The translations under genes were made by a program, and so were the position numbers. Under the pieces are notes generated by a model that saw only the letters and a list, made by a program, of their open reading frames with translations, made no database searches and was not told the origin of the DNA. Below are positions 1 to 7,496 of a DNA stretch of 14,531 nt, piece after piece (the stretch's first letter is position 1; each line of letters begins with the position of its first letter). The stretch is from Rhodospirillaceae bacterium. GTDB taxonomy: Bacteria > Pseudomonadota > Alphaproteobacteria > Rhodospirillales > Rhodospirillaceae. The DNA lies in assembly GCA_002691085.1 (NCBI GenBank), contig NZGX01000007.1, forward strand, positions 1-14,531, given 5' to 3'.

Positions 1-1315
1 AAAAAGAATCTGGTGACTCGTGATTTTTTGACCTACAAGTTAGTACGCCTCTATCCCCGATTTTAAGTATAAGTAGTTTGCAATCTGCCTGGTCATATAA
101 GGATGATGCCAATGGCCTAAGTCCAGAGTCTTGATCCCCTAGTGCGAATCTTGCTTCTCTCTCGTTGGGAGTAACTAGGTCAAATTGCTTAAACTCAGTT
201 ATATTTCCCCATCGACTGGCAACTTGACTATCAGCAACCTTATATATTTTATCGGGAATTGCATTTACTAAATGTTTAATTGTTCTTCTATTGAATATAC
301 CATGTCTAAAGTCAGAGAAGACTATACAGTCAGATTGTTGTTTTTTTATTGAAACTTCAAGTTTTTTTCGTATTTCATCAGATATACTTTGGTTTTCAAG
401 TGTATCAATTTTTAATAGACGATAACCTTGTGTAACAATTGCATTTTTATTTGTAGTTGGTCTCGTGCCATCAACAATTGCATTTACTTTAATTCCATTA
501 TCTTTAAGTTCCTTTAGTACAAAGTTTTTATAATCATCATCTCCAAGTACCGTTGAAAATACTACATCAGACCCTGCATCTTTTAGGTGCCGAGCAACAA
601 TCGCAGCACCTCCTATAAAATCTTTTTTTTCTTCAAATCTTACACTCATAGTAGGTGTTTTTGTTTGTCCACCAATCATGCTACAATGAGTTAAGGTATC
701 GATAATGGTATCGCCAATTACATGTACTTTTTTCCCTTTAAATTTTGCTAGGGTTTTTCTTAAGTCATTAAAGCTAATATTATATTTATCCATTAATGCT
801 AGAAGTTTTTCTGTTCTGAGATTTGGAGGTTCCATCTCAATTAGTCTGGAGGATGAGTATATAATATCACCAGGAGTGAATATCATTTGCCCCCCAAATG
901 AGGATAATGTTTCTATTTCTTTTTGAGTCTTAGGCTGAACCTTTGATGAGTATTCATATCCTTTAGCAAAAAAATCTGGCTTTAGTTCATTAATAGTATC
1001 AAGAGGTTCTGAATTAGGGTCGATTAGCACATAATCAATCATTTCAAATGCTGCAAGGTTTGTTGACCTAAGATCTTCTGGGACATGAGGTCTTAATTCT
1101 CCTTTTGCAATATGGATATCAGCAGTGATGCTGGCAACCAAAATATCTGCTCTGGATTTAGCATGCATAAGATGACGAAGGTGACCTGGATGAACCACAT
1201 CAAATACCCCATGGCACATGATAACTTTTTTATCTCGCGGAAAGGGGCCAATTATTTGAGAGAGCTCAGCTAGTGTTTTAACCTTATGGCCATATCTATC
1301 TTTTAATGAAGTCAT
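1..1315 (-). CDS. Bifunctional nucleotidyltransferase / PfkB sugar kinase, HldE-like with reversed domain order (3' end cut by window edge)
   Basis: The frame is open from ATG at 1315 to the left edge, so about 438 codons are visible and the C-terminus is missing. The N-terminal part (about residues 28-150) is a cytidylyltransferase-fold domain with GVFDVVHPGH; the HxGH nucleotide-binding motif is at 42-45. From about residue 170 a PfkB carbohydrate kinase follows: VIGDTIIDT, the sugar-binding IGGAAIVA stretch, VTPNERE, and LLILKIGDRG near the edge. The final GAGD-type catalytic motif would lie outside the window. Classical HldE has the kinase first and the adenylyltransferase second; here the order is reversed. 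In the heptose pathway these activities phosphorylate heptose 7-phosphate at C1 and, after GmhB removes the 7-phosphate, transfer a nucleotide to heptose 1-phosphate. An AAAGG ribosome binding site lies 8 bases before the ATG, and the preceding gene ends 17 bases upstream. The base transferred and the exact sugar cannot be read from sequence. Confidence 0.88.
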   Translation of the reverse strand, partial: MTSLKDRYGHKVKTLAELSQIIGPFPRDKKVIMCHGVFDVVHPGHLRHLMHAKSRADILVASITADIHIAKGELRPHVPEDLRSTNLAAFEMIDYVLIDPNSEPLDTINELKPDFFAKGYEYSSKVQPKTQKEIETLSSFGGQMIFTPGDIIYSSSRLIEMEPPNLRTEKLLALMDKYNISFNDLRKTLAKFKGKKVHVIGDTIIDTLTHCSMIGGQTKTPTMSVRFEEKKDFIGGAAIVARHLKDAGSDVVFSTVLGDDDYKNFVLKELKDNGIKVNAIVDGTRPTTNKNAIVTQGYRLLKIDTLENQSISDEIRKKLEVSIKKQQSDCIVFSDFRHGIFNRRTIKHLVNAIPDKIYKVADSQVASRWGNITEFKQFDLVTPNEREARFALGDQDSGLRPLASSLYDQADCKLLILKIGDRGVLTCRSKNHESPDSF

Positions 1316-1332
1316 TAACTAAACCTTTCTAT

Positions 1333-2328
1333 TTACTCATCAAGATATTTAAACCAATTCTTTGTAGCTATTGCAATAGTATCTGGTGTCCAAAGAGGTG
1401 CATTTTTCCAGTAATCTATATTAAGAAGCAAAGTTTTAACTCCATCTTCAAAAGAAACCTTATCTTTCCAATTCAATTCACTTCTTATCTTTGCTGTATC
1501 TGCATAAGTGCATTCAGGTTCTCCAGGCCTTTTTGGAATATATGTGACATCTGAATTTAGTAGTTCAACAATCTTATTAACTGATTGGGGATTGCTTGCT
1601 CCTAAATTCCATACTTGACCATTCATTTTAGTTTCTAATGCAGCAAGGAAAGCTGTTGCTACATCAGTTACGTATAGAAAATCTCTTGTTTGAGTACCAT
1701 CCCCGACAACTGTTAAAGGTCTATTCTCTATCTTTTGTTTGAGAAAAACTCCAAAAACTGCTCCATAAGCACCTGAAGTTCTTGATCTCGTTCCGTAAGC
1801 ATTAAAAATCCGTATTGAGTTGACAGGCAAACCATACACTTTATTCCAATGGAAAGCTGCTTGTTCTCCGAAGTATTTTGATAGAGCATAAGGATATTCA
1901 GGTTGAATTTTATGATTTTCATCTGTAGGAACTTCGGCAATGCCATAACATGATGAGGAAGCTGCATAAACAAACTTCTCTATTCCCGCATACCTCGAAC
2001 ATTCGAGAACTTTTATTGTACCATTTAGATTTACATCAATATAATCTAATGGTTTTTCAATAGATGGAACTATATCCCCAATGCCTGCAAAGTGGCAAAC
2101 ATAGTTTGCTTTTTTAAAGATTGGATTGTTATAGTTAAGTTCTCTAATATCCATATTAGTAAATTTAAAATTTGGATTATTAAAATGATGAAGAATATTA
2201 TCTTCTCTTCCACCTTGCAGATTATCTATTACATGAACTTCATGACCTTTATCAATTAACAAATCGACCATATGAGATCCAATAAAACCTGCTCCACCCG
2301 TTACAATTATTATTTTTCTATCTCTCAT
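1333..2328 (-). CDS. NAD-dependent epimerase/dehydratase (extended SDR, UDP-sugar 4-epimerase-like)
   Basis: This 331-residue protein has full extended-SDR architecture. TGGAGFIG at 10-17 is the NAD(P)-binding GxxGxxG turn, AASSSCYG at 122-129 carries the catalytic Ser/Thr position, and YPYALSK gives the Tyr147/Lys151 pair. RIFNAYGTRSR and GDGTQTRDFLYVTDVA are typical substrate-side motifs of the GalE/WbpP/UDP-sugar epimerase branch. It probably epimerises or otherwise oxidises an NDP-activated sugar in the cytosol; with its neighbours an NDP-heptose is a reasonable substrate. The start ATG overlaps the upstream gene's TGA by four bases (ATGA), so translation is probably coupled. The position after the triple serine is Cys rather than the usual Val. 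Substrate and reaction type (epimerase, decarboxylase or dehydratase) are not decided by the motifs. Confidence 0.9.
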   Translation of the reverse strand: MRDRKIIIVTGGAGFIGSHMVDLLIDKGHEVHVIDNLQGGREDNILHHFNNPNFKFTNMDIRELNYNNPIFKKANYVCHFAGIGDIVPSIEKPLDYIDVNLNGTIKVLECSRYAGIEKFVYAASSSCYGIAEVPTDENHKIQPEYPYALSKYFGEQAAFHWNKVYGLPVNSIRIFNAYGTRSRTSGAYGAVFGVFLKQKIENRPLTVVGDGTQTRDFLYVTDVATAFLAALETKMNGQVWNLGASNPQSVNKIVELLNSDVTYIPKRPGEPECTYADTAKIRSELNWKDKVSFEDGVKTLLLNIDYWKNAPLWTPDTIAIATKNWFKYLDE

Positions 2329-3338
2329 TTGATATTTAACTTTTTCATTGTGCGGATATTATAAAAAATATCTTTTTCCATACTATTTGAAATTCTACCC
2401 TCTCTATAAGCTATACAAAGAGATCTTATAGCGTCTTCTATTGATGATTGAGGTTTAAACCCAAGACTATTATAAATTTTATCAGAATTAATATGATAAG
2501 ATCTAATATCATCTGTAGGGGAGGTTTCAATTGATATTTTTCCTCTATCAGGGAATTCTTCTTGAACAATTTTTCTGACTAAGAGGGCTATATCAGAAAT
2601 TGACATATTTTGATTGCCTACATTAAATACTTCTTTCTGAATTTTTTCTTTTTCGCAACAAAGTAATAACTCAACAACATCACAGTAATCTTTAATATGT
2701 AAATTAGGCCTAAGCTGATCACCTCCAAAAACAGTAATCTTATTATTAACAAGAGCGTGATTAGTAAGTATATTTACTGATAGGTCTAATCTTAATCTGG
2801 GCCCATAACCGCAAACAGTCGCAGGTCTAAAGATTACGCCTGTAAATGTATTATCACAATACTTTTGAAGAATTGGTTCACACATACCCTTATACTTGTT
2901 ATAGAGTGTAAGCGGGACTAGTGGATGGTCTTCTTTAACATCTTTTTGATCTGAGACGCCATAAACAGAACTTGATGAGGCATAAATAAATCTTTTTATT
3001 CCATTATCTTTAGCAGCTTTAACCATCGGTTCAAAAGCATGTAAATTAATGGAGGTAGATAAGTTCTCATCTAATTCAAAGCTTGCGTCATTTGATATAC
3101 AGGCTAAGCTTATAAAAGCATCATGCCCTTGACAACTGTCTTTTAGCTTTTGGCTGTTTCTTATATCTCCCTTAATAATATTTAAATTGGTATTATTTCT
3201 TGGAAGAAAATCATCTCCAAAAAAGAGAGTGTCATAAACTGTAACTCTGTATCCACTCTCAAGGAGTTGAGGGACCAATAAAGAGCCACAATAGCCAGCA
3301 CCTCCGGTTATGAATATATTTTTAAATTTCGTATTCAT
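2325..3338 (-). CDS. NAD-dependent epimerase/dehydratase (extended SDR), second copy in the cluster
   Basis: This is an extended SDR of 337 residues from the ATG at 3338. TGGAGYCG at 11-18 forms the dinucleotide-binding turn, ASSSSVYG lies at 120-127, and YNKYK gives the catalytic Tyr146/Lys150 pair. FRPATVCGYGPR and a LRPNLHIKDYCDVV stretch match the substrate-binding half of nucleotide-sugar epimerases. The frame can be extended to a TTG at 3347, but there the only AGG abuts the start codon. From the ATG the same AGG sits about 9 bases upstream, so ATG is preferred. The gene lies 19 bases after the transaldolase and overlaps the next SDR by four bases. It differs clearly from the neighbouring SDR (CISNDAS in place of HFAGIGD, different C-terminus), so the two are not a recent duplication and probably catalyse different steps on the same NDP-sugar. 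Confidence 0.88.
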   Translation of the reverse strand: MNTKFKNIFITGGAGYCGSLLVPQLLESGYRVTVYDTLFFGDDFLPRNNTNLNIIKGDIRNSQKLKDSCQGHDAFISLACISNDASFELDENLSTSINLHAFEPMVKAAKDNGIKRFIYASSSSVYGVSDQKDVKEDHPLVPLTLYNKYKGMCEPILQKYCDNTFTGVIFRPATVCGYGPRLRLDLSVNILTNHALVNNKITVFGGDQLRPNLHIKDYCDVVELLLCCEKEKIQKEVFNVGNQNMSISDIALLVRKIVQEEFPDRGKISIETSPTDDIRSYHINSDKIYNSLGFKPQSSIEDAIRSLCIAYREGRISNSMEKDIFYNIRTMKKLNIK

Positions 3339-3357
3339 TATAACCAACCTATACTAA

Positions 3358-4077
3358 TTAAATAATTTTATATCCTGCTGAAATAGCATCGTCTCTAAAC
3401 ATTTTTACAGTTTCTAGAGAGTACTCATCAAGGTCCTTATTTACTATTGAGAGCTTTTTTAGGATACCTTCGGTGATTGTAATAATATGACAGCCCATAT
3501 TATCAGCTTGAAATACATTTAGAAGTTCTCTAGGGCTTGCCCAAAGTAATTCTGCCTTTTCTAAATGCTTTATCTCTTCTAAACATTCCATCATATGTGG
3601 AACTGGGTCACGGCCTGTATCTGCAACACGACCAGCAAAAACAGAGATTATAGCAGGAACGTCTTTATTTAAGCTTTTTGCAATTTTGATAACCTGGCCA
3701 ACAGTCATTATAGCTGTAACGTTTATCGAAACACCTTCATCGCTTAATGTTTTTATTACTTTTTCAGTTGACTCATTCTTTGTTGTGGAAATAGGAATTT
3801 TGACATTGACATTTTCTCCCCATGTGGCAATTTTTCTTCCTTGAATTATCATTTCCTCTAGATCGTCTGCAAAAACTTCCAGTGAGACTGGTCTGTCTGG
3901 GATAGTCTTTAGAACTTGCCGTCCAAATTCTTCATAATCATTAATACCAGCTTGTCTCATCAAAGTCGGATTAGTTGTAAAACCCTTAATTAATGGGTTT
4001 TTATATAGTTTTGTGATACTCTCAATATCAGCGCCGTCAGCAAAAATTTTTACTTGCAGAGATGAACTATCAATCAT
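3358..4077 (-). CDS. Small transaldolase / fructose-6-phosphate aldolase family protein
   Basis: This 239-residue protein matches the short class of transaldolase (TalC/FSA type). IFADGAD lies at 11-17 and GFTTNPTLM at 32-40. VNVKIPIS has Lys93 at the position of the Schiff-base lysine of this family. VNVTAIMTVGQ, ISVFAGRVADTGRDP and ASPRELLNVFQA follow in the expected order. It is slightly longer than typical family members of about 215-220 residues. Transaldolases interconvert sedoheptulose 7-phosphate plus glyceraldehyde 3-phosphate with erythrose 4-phosphate plus fructose 6-phosphate. Placement between a GmhB-like phosphatase and SDRs suggests a dedicated role in providing the seven-carbon ketose phosphate for heptose synthesis; that is inference. 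An alternative is an aldol reaction on a modified sugar. An AAGGA ribosome binding site lies 9 bases before the ATG, and the HAD gene ends 24 bases upstream. Confidence 0.9.
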   Translation of the reverse strand: MIDSSSLQVKIFADGADIESITKLYKNPLIKGFTTNPTLMRQAGINDYEEFGRQVLKTIPDRPVSLEVFADDLEEMIIQGRKIATWGENVNVKIPISTTKNESTEKVIKTLSDEGVSINVTAIMTVGQVIKIAKSLNKDVPAIISVFAGRVADTGRDPVPHMMECLEEIKHLEKAELLWASPRELLNVFQADNMGCHIITITEGILKKLSIVNKDLDEYSLETVKMFRDDAISAGYKII

Positions 4078-4101
4078 TAAAATTTATCCTTATAATCATT
4101 T

Positions 4102-4647
4102 CTAAAGTTTCTTAATTAAATCTACTGCTTGGGGTAGTGACCTTACTATCATACTTGTACCAATTTTTTTACCCTTTGTTTCAGAATAGTCATAGTCGAT
4201 AAAGATACATTTACATCCAGCGCTATTACCCGCTTCAATATCTGAAATCCTATCTCCAATCATGTAGCTATTATTTAGATCAATTAAGTGTTCACTTGAA
4301 GCTTCTAACAACATACCTGGTTTGGGTTTTCTACAACTGCAATTATTCTCGGATATATGTGGACAAAATTTTATATCATCAATGGCTAGTTCTGACATTA
4401 AAATTTCATGCATCTTATTCAAAGTATTAGCATTTATTAATCCTTTAGATATATCAGGTTGGTTAGTCACTACAACAACTAAAAAATCAAGATCTTTAAG
4501 GCTTTGGATTGCTTCTTTAACCCCAGGCAAAATCTCAAAGTCATCAATATTATTAACTGCAAAAGGTTTATTATTTTTTATGTGTGCTTTAACAATTACA
4601 CCATCTCTATCAAGAAAAACTGATGGCGTTCCAGCCTTCTTTACCAC
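4102..4647 (-). CDS. gmhB: D-glycero-D-manno-heptose 1,7-bisphosphate phosphatase-like HAD protein
   Basis: This 181-residue HAD hydrolase has FLDRDGV with Asp13 and Asp15 as nucleophile and acid, VVTNQPDISKGL as motif II, CRKPKPGM with the motif III lysine, and MIGDRISDIEAG as motif IV. Between motifs II and III it carries C95-x-H97 and C103-x-C105, the zinc-binding loop typical of GmhB and absent from most other HAD phosphatases. GmhB removes the 7-phosphate from heptose 1,7-bisphosphate before nucleotide activation. The start is a GTG that overlaps the end of the SIS-isomerase gene by seven bases, so translation is probably coupled; the HAD motif begins only ten residues in, supporting this start. 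Histidinol-phosphate phosphatase is the main alternative for this subfamily, but the GmhA-like and HldE-like neighbours favour heptose. Confidence 0.9.
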   Translation of the reverse strand: MVKKAGTPSVFLDRDGVIVKAHIKNNKPFAVNNIDDFEILPGVKEAIQSLKDLDFLVVVVTNQPDISKGLINANTLNKMHEILMSELAIDDIKFCPHISENNCSCRKPKPGMLLEASSEHLIDLNNSYMIGDRISDIEAGNSAGCKCIFIDYDYSETKGKKIGTSMIVRSLPQAVDLIKKL

Positions 4648-5225
4648 TTAGTTTCCTTAGTTTGTAGCTTTGGATTTGAAACAAGAGAGTGCCATATAAC
4701 TGCCTGAAAAGCTTCGCTATGAGGTGTAATAAGGTTTGAGTCTAAAATTGGAACTATAACAATGTTTGTTGCTTTTTTAGCTGCATACCCATCAGGCTTT
4801 CCAACAATACCAAGAATCTTAGATTTTTTAGATATTGCCAGGTCAATAGCATTTACTAGATTCACACTCACTTTTTTTTCTGAATTTCCACCTCCAACAG
4901 ATAAAATAAATAGGGCGTCATTCTCTGATAATTTACTTGTTAAAAGCCATCCTTTGAATACTGTTTCCCAACCTTCATCATTTGTTCTTGCAGTTAGTTC
5001 AGATACATTATCAGTTGGTGCATATGCCTCAATATCACATAGTTTTCTAAAATCATTTACAGCATGTGATGCATTACCTGCACTTCCCCCAACCCCTAAA
5101 ACAAATAATCTGCCTTGCTTTTCTCTCAAATCCTTGAGTGCCGAGGCAATATTCTCAATTGCTTCATAATCTATCTGTTTTGCTATTTGGGATACTTGAT
5201 TGAAATAGTATTCTGTATGGCTCAT
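4641..5225 (-). CDS. gmhA: SIS-domain sedoheptulose-7-phosphate isomerase-like protein
   Basis: This is a single SIS domain of 194 residues, the usual GmhA length. GVGGSAGNASHAVNDF at about 44-59 matches the GmhA phosphate-binding loop and helix (GNGGSA followed by a His). LSVGGGNSEK at 109-117 is the second phosphate-binding loop. The segment 168-182 (PHSEAF followed by IWHSLV) matches the catalytic C-terminal helix, with His169/Glu171 and His179 as candidate residues. GmhA converts sedoheptulose 7-phosphate to D-glycero-D-manno-heptose 7-phosphate, the first committed heptose step. It is the first gene of the leftward operon. Its ribosome binding site is weak (A-rich, no clear GGAG), and short direct repeats lie 32-70 bases before the start. 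Another phosphosugar isomerase function is possible, but the adjacent gmhB-like gene makes GmhA the best reading. Confidence 0.88.
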   Translation of the reverse strand: MSHTEYYFNQVSQIAKQIDYEAIENIASALKDLREKQGRLFVLGVGGSAGNASHAVNDFRKLCDIEAYAPTDNVSELTARTNDEGWETVFKGWLLTSKLSENDALFILSVGGGNSEKKVSVNLVNAIDLAISKKSKILGIVGKPDGYAAKKATNIVIVPILDSNLITPHSEAFQAVIWHSLVSNPKLQTKETKW

Positions 5226-5516
5226 ATCTTTTATTTCTTTATAATGCGTACTAAAAATATTAAGCAGATATTAAGCATAGGTGATAAAATTAAGCTACTA
5301 ATAAATTATTAATTATTTGTATTCCTGAAATAAGTTTTTAAAGCATAATAACTAGATTATTAATTAACAAAGTAGTAAATAAACTCATCTTTGTGTTATT
5401 ATATTAATGATTTACGATTTATGACTAATTTTTAACCCTTAATAGGCTAGACAAACCGTCTTATAGGGGCCAGAAGATTAGTTTGAACTTTCTAATAAAT
5501 TCGAGGAATAACAAAA
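5226..5516. promoter_or_regulatory. Divergent intergenic region between the heptose operon and the SDR-E1 operon
   Basis: This 291-base non-coding stretch separates two head-to-head operons and must hold the promoters of both. It is very A+T-rich. The rightward side ends with GAGGA at 5503-5507, nine bases before the ATG at 5517. I could not find a sigma-70 box pair in either direction convincing enough to place. A direct-repeat set lies near the left end. No RfaH-type ops/JUMPstart element was seen. Confidence 0.55.
5257..5295. repeat. Short direct repeats ATATTAAGCA upstream of the SIS gene
   Basis: ATATTAAGCA occurs perfectly at 5257-5266 and 5268-5277, an 11-base period close to one helical turn. 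A third copy, AAATTAAGC at 5287-5295, differs by one base from the nine-base core. The set lies 32-70 bases before the leftward start codon, where an operator would sit. A role as an activator or repressor site is inference; slippage in A+T-rich DNA could also produce it. Confidence 0.45.
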
Positions 5517-6512
5517 ATGTCTAATAAAACGTATGCTGTTATTGGAGGCGGCGGTTCTTTTGGGATCCATGCTGCATTATATTTGTTGAATAATGCAAAC
5601 CCAAAAAAAGTACTTGGAATTGGAAGAAATCCATTAAGGCCAGAGCCTTTTTCACTAAATATAGATCAAATTGAGAATTATGAGTACCATGCAAGACATA
5701 TTACTTACGAAATGGATTTATTACTTGAGTTATTAGACAAAGAAAAACCAGAAATTATAATTAATTTTGCTGCACAAGGAGAAGGAGCTGTTTCTTGGGA
5801 GCATTCATGGAGATTTTTTGAAACCAATTCAATGGCTTTAGCAAAGTTTACTGAGGAATTAAGTAAACGAAATTGGCTTGAAAGATTTATTCAAATAGGT
5901 ACCTCTGAAATGTATGGTTCAGTTAATCATGCTGCTAATGAAGAGGAACCAATAAAACCATCTAGCCCATACGCAGCATCTAAAGTAGCTTATGATATGT
6001 ACCTAATGAGTGTGCACAAGTTTTTAAATTTCCCAATGAATATAATCCGGCCTTGTAATTGTTATTGTCCTGCTCAGTTGCTTCATAGAGTAATTCCAAA
6101 AACAATTTGGTGTGGTCTAACTGGAAATAAATTACCTCTCCATGGCGGTGGAAAGGCAGAAAAATCTTATATGCATGCGAGAGATTTGGGAAGGGCAATT
6201 CATTTAGTTTCAGAGAGTGCTCCCCTAGGTAAAGTTTATAATGCAGGACCAGAAAAACCTACCTCTATAAAAGAAGTTGTTGAGAGAGTGTCTGAAGCAA
6301 TGAAAATTCCCTTTGAAGATATTTGTGAGATGAGTGAAGATAGGTTGGGACAAGACTCTAGATACTGGCTTGACTCTTCTTTAATAAGAAAAGATGTAGG
6401 TTGGGCTCCCATGATAGGGTGGGATGAAGGCCTGGAAGAAATGGTTGATTGGGGAAGGCAGTATGAAGATAAGATTAAAGATTGGCCTGTAGATTATATA
6501 TTACGAGGATAA
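5517..6512 (+). CDS. Extended SDR, NDP-sugar 4,6-dehydratase-like
   Basis: This 331-residue protein has IGGGGSFG at 9-16, giving GxxGxxG at G10, G13 and G16, then INFAAQGEG, GTSEMYG with Thr129-Ser130-Glu131, and SPYAASK with Tyr152/Lys156. IIRPCNCYCPAQ and KAEKSYMHARDLGRAI replace the usual RxxNxYGPxQ and RDW/F-xHVxDHxxA motifs. A Thr-Ser-Glu triad is characteristic of GDP-mannose 4,6-dehydratase; dTDP-glucose dehydratase has Thr-Asp-Glu. A dehydratase producing a 4-keto-6-deoxy NDP-sugar is therefore plausible, though epimerase or other SDR chemistry cannot be excluded. It starts the rightward operon with a GAGGA site 9 bases before the ATG, and is followed 16 bases later by E1 alpha. A keto-sugar product would be a natural acceptor for a TPP-dependent carboligase encoded by the next two genes. 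Confidence 0.88.
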   Translation: MSNKTYAVIGGGGSFGIHAALYLLNNANPKKVLGIGRNPLRPEPFSLNIDQIENYEYHARHITYEMDLLLELLDKEKPEIIINFAAQGEGAVSWEHSWRFFETNSMALAKFTEELSKRNWLERFIQIGTSEMYGSVNHAANEEEPIKPSSPYAASKVAYDMYLMSVHKFLNFPMNIIRPCNCYCPAQLLHRVIPKTIWCGLTGNKLPLHGGGKAEKSYMHARDLGRAIHLVSESAPLGKVYNAGPEKPTSIKEVVERVSEAMKIPFEDICEMSEDRLGQDSRYWLDSSLIRKDVGWAPMIGWDEGLEEMVDWGRQYEDKIKDWPVDYILRG

Positions 6513-6528
6513 TAAATAGGATAAATTA

Positions 6529-7494
6529 ATGGTTGATCTTATAAATTTATTCGAGTCAATGCTTAGAATAAGAATGGTTGAAGAAACAATAGCTGAAAAA
6601 TACTCTGAGCAGGAAATGAGATGTCCAACACACTTTTGTCTTGGTCAAGAAGCGATCCCTGTAGGAGTTTCTATTCATCTAAGAAAAGCTGACTACGTTT
6701 ATAGTGGTCACAGAAGCCATGGTCATTATCTTGCTAAAGGTGGTAGCCTTAAGGCAATGATTTCTGAAATATATGGAAAACAAACAGGTTGTGCGTTAGG
6801 TAGAGGTGGGTCACAACATCTTAATGACCTTGATGCAGGATTTATTGCTTCTGCACCTATATTAGGTGGCACTATCCCTATTGCAGTTGGTTCAGTTTAT
6901 TCCATTAATTCTAATGTTAATGATAGGGTATCAGTTGTTTATTTTGGTGATGGAGCAACTGAAGAAGGTGTCTTTCATGAAGCCTTAAACTTTGCATCTG
7001 TAAAGAAACTTCCTGTAATTTTTGTTTGTGAAAATAATCTTTATTCGGTGCATTCATCATTTGATGTTCGACAGCCTAAAGATAGAAATATCTCTGATAT
7101 AGGGCCCGCACACAAGATTCCCAGTTTTAGAGGAAATGGAAATGATATTGAGGAGGTCATGGAAATTGCAGGAAATGCTATAAATACGGCACGCGATGGA
7201 GGGGGACCTTTTCTCTTGGAGTTTATGACTTATAGATGGTTAGAGCATTGCGGTCCAAATGAGGATTTACATTTATCATACAGAACTAAAGAAGAAATGG
7301 ATGAGTGGCTTGCTAATTGCCCTATTAGACTATTTGAGAATAAGCTTCGGGAAAAAAATATTCTAAGTGATAAAATTCGAGTAGAGATTGAAGAAAAAAT
7401 ATCAGATGAAATAAATTCTGCTTTTGAGTATGCAAAAAACTCACCTTTTCCTGATCCACAAACTTTATTTAACTACACATACCCAAAAAATTAA
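6529..7494 (+). CDS. Pyruvate dehydrogenase-type E1 component, alpha subunit (orphan, in sugar cluster)
   Basis: This 321-residue protein belongs to the PDH/acetoin/branched-chain E1 alpha family. GHRSHGHYLAKGG at 60-72 is the E1 alpha His-containing loop and GRGGSQHLND at 91-100 is the cofactor-site glycine loop. The TPP/Mg motif runs from GDGATEEG at 140 to ENN at 168-170. A typical YRW-EHCGPNEDLHL-YR tail follows. These enzymes decarboxylate a 2-oxo acid on thiamine diphosphate and pass the acyl or hydroxyalkyl unit on. It pairs with the beta subunit starting two bases after its stop. No lipoyl E2 or E3 gene is present, and the gene directly follows a nucleotide-sugar SDR, so carboligation onto a keto-sugar is a better guess than oxidative acyl-CoA formation. 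An AGGA site lies 7 bases before the ATG. Donor and acceptor are unknown. Confidence 0.9.
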   Translation: MVDLINLFESMLRIRMVEETIAEKYSEQEMRCPTHFCLGQEAIPVGVSIHLRKADYVYSGHRSHGHYLAKGGSLKAMISEIYGKQTGCALGRGGSQHLNDLDAGFIASAPILGGTIPIAVGSVYSINSNVNDRVSVVYFGDGATEEGVFHEALNFASVKKLPVIFVCENNLYSVHSSFDVRQPKDRNISDIGPAHKIPSFRGNGNDIEEVMEIAGNAINTARDGGGPFLLEFMTYRWLEHCGPNEDLHLSYRTKEEMDEWLANCPIRLFENKLREKNILSDKIRVEIEEKISDEINSAFEYAKNSPFPDPQTLFNYTYPKN

Positions 7495-7496
7495 CT

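Noticed and set aside
3339..3347. Upstream TTG start extending the second SDR by three residues
   Set aside because: The only nearby AGG abuts the TTG, while it is well spaced for the ATG at 3338. SDR homology does not need the extra residues.
4762..5169. Plus-strand open frame antisense to the SIS isomerase, with similar antisense frames at 1306-1554, 4322-4651 and 11504-11737
   Set aside because: They lie fully or almost fully inside well-supported genes on the other strand and show no protein family features.
5380..5466. Candidate -35/-10 pairs for the rightward operon (for example TTGTGT at 5391, TTATAG at 5461)
   Set aside because: No pair combined acceptable matches to both boxes with 16-18 base spacing, so no promoter position is claimed.
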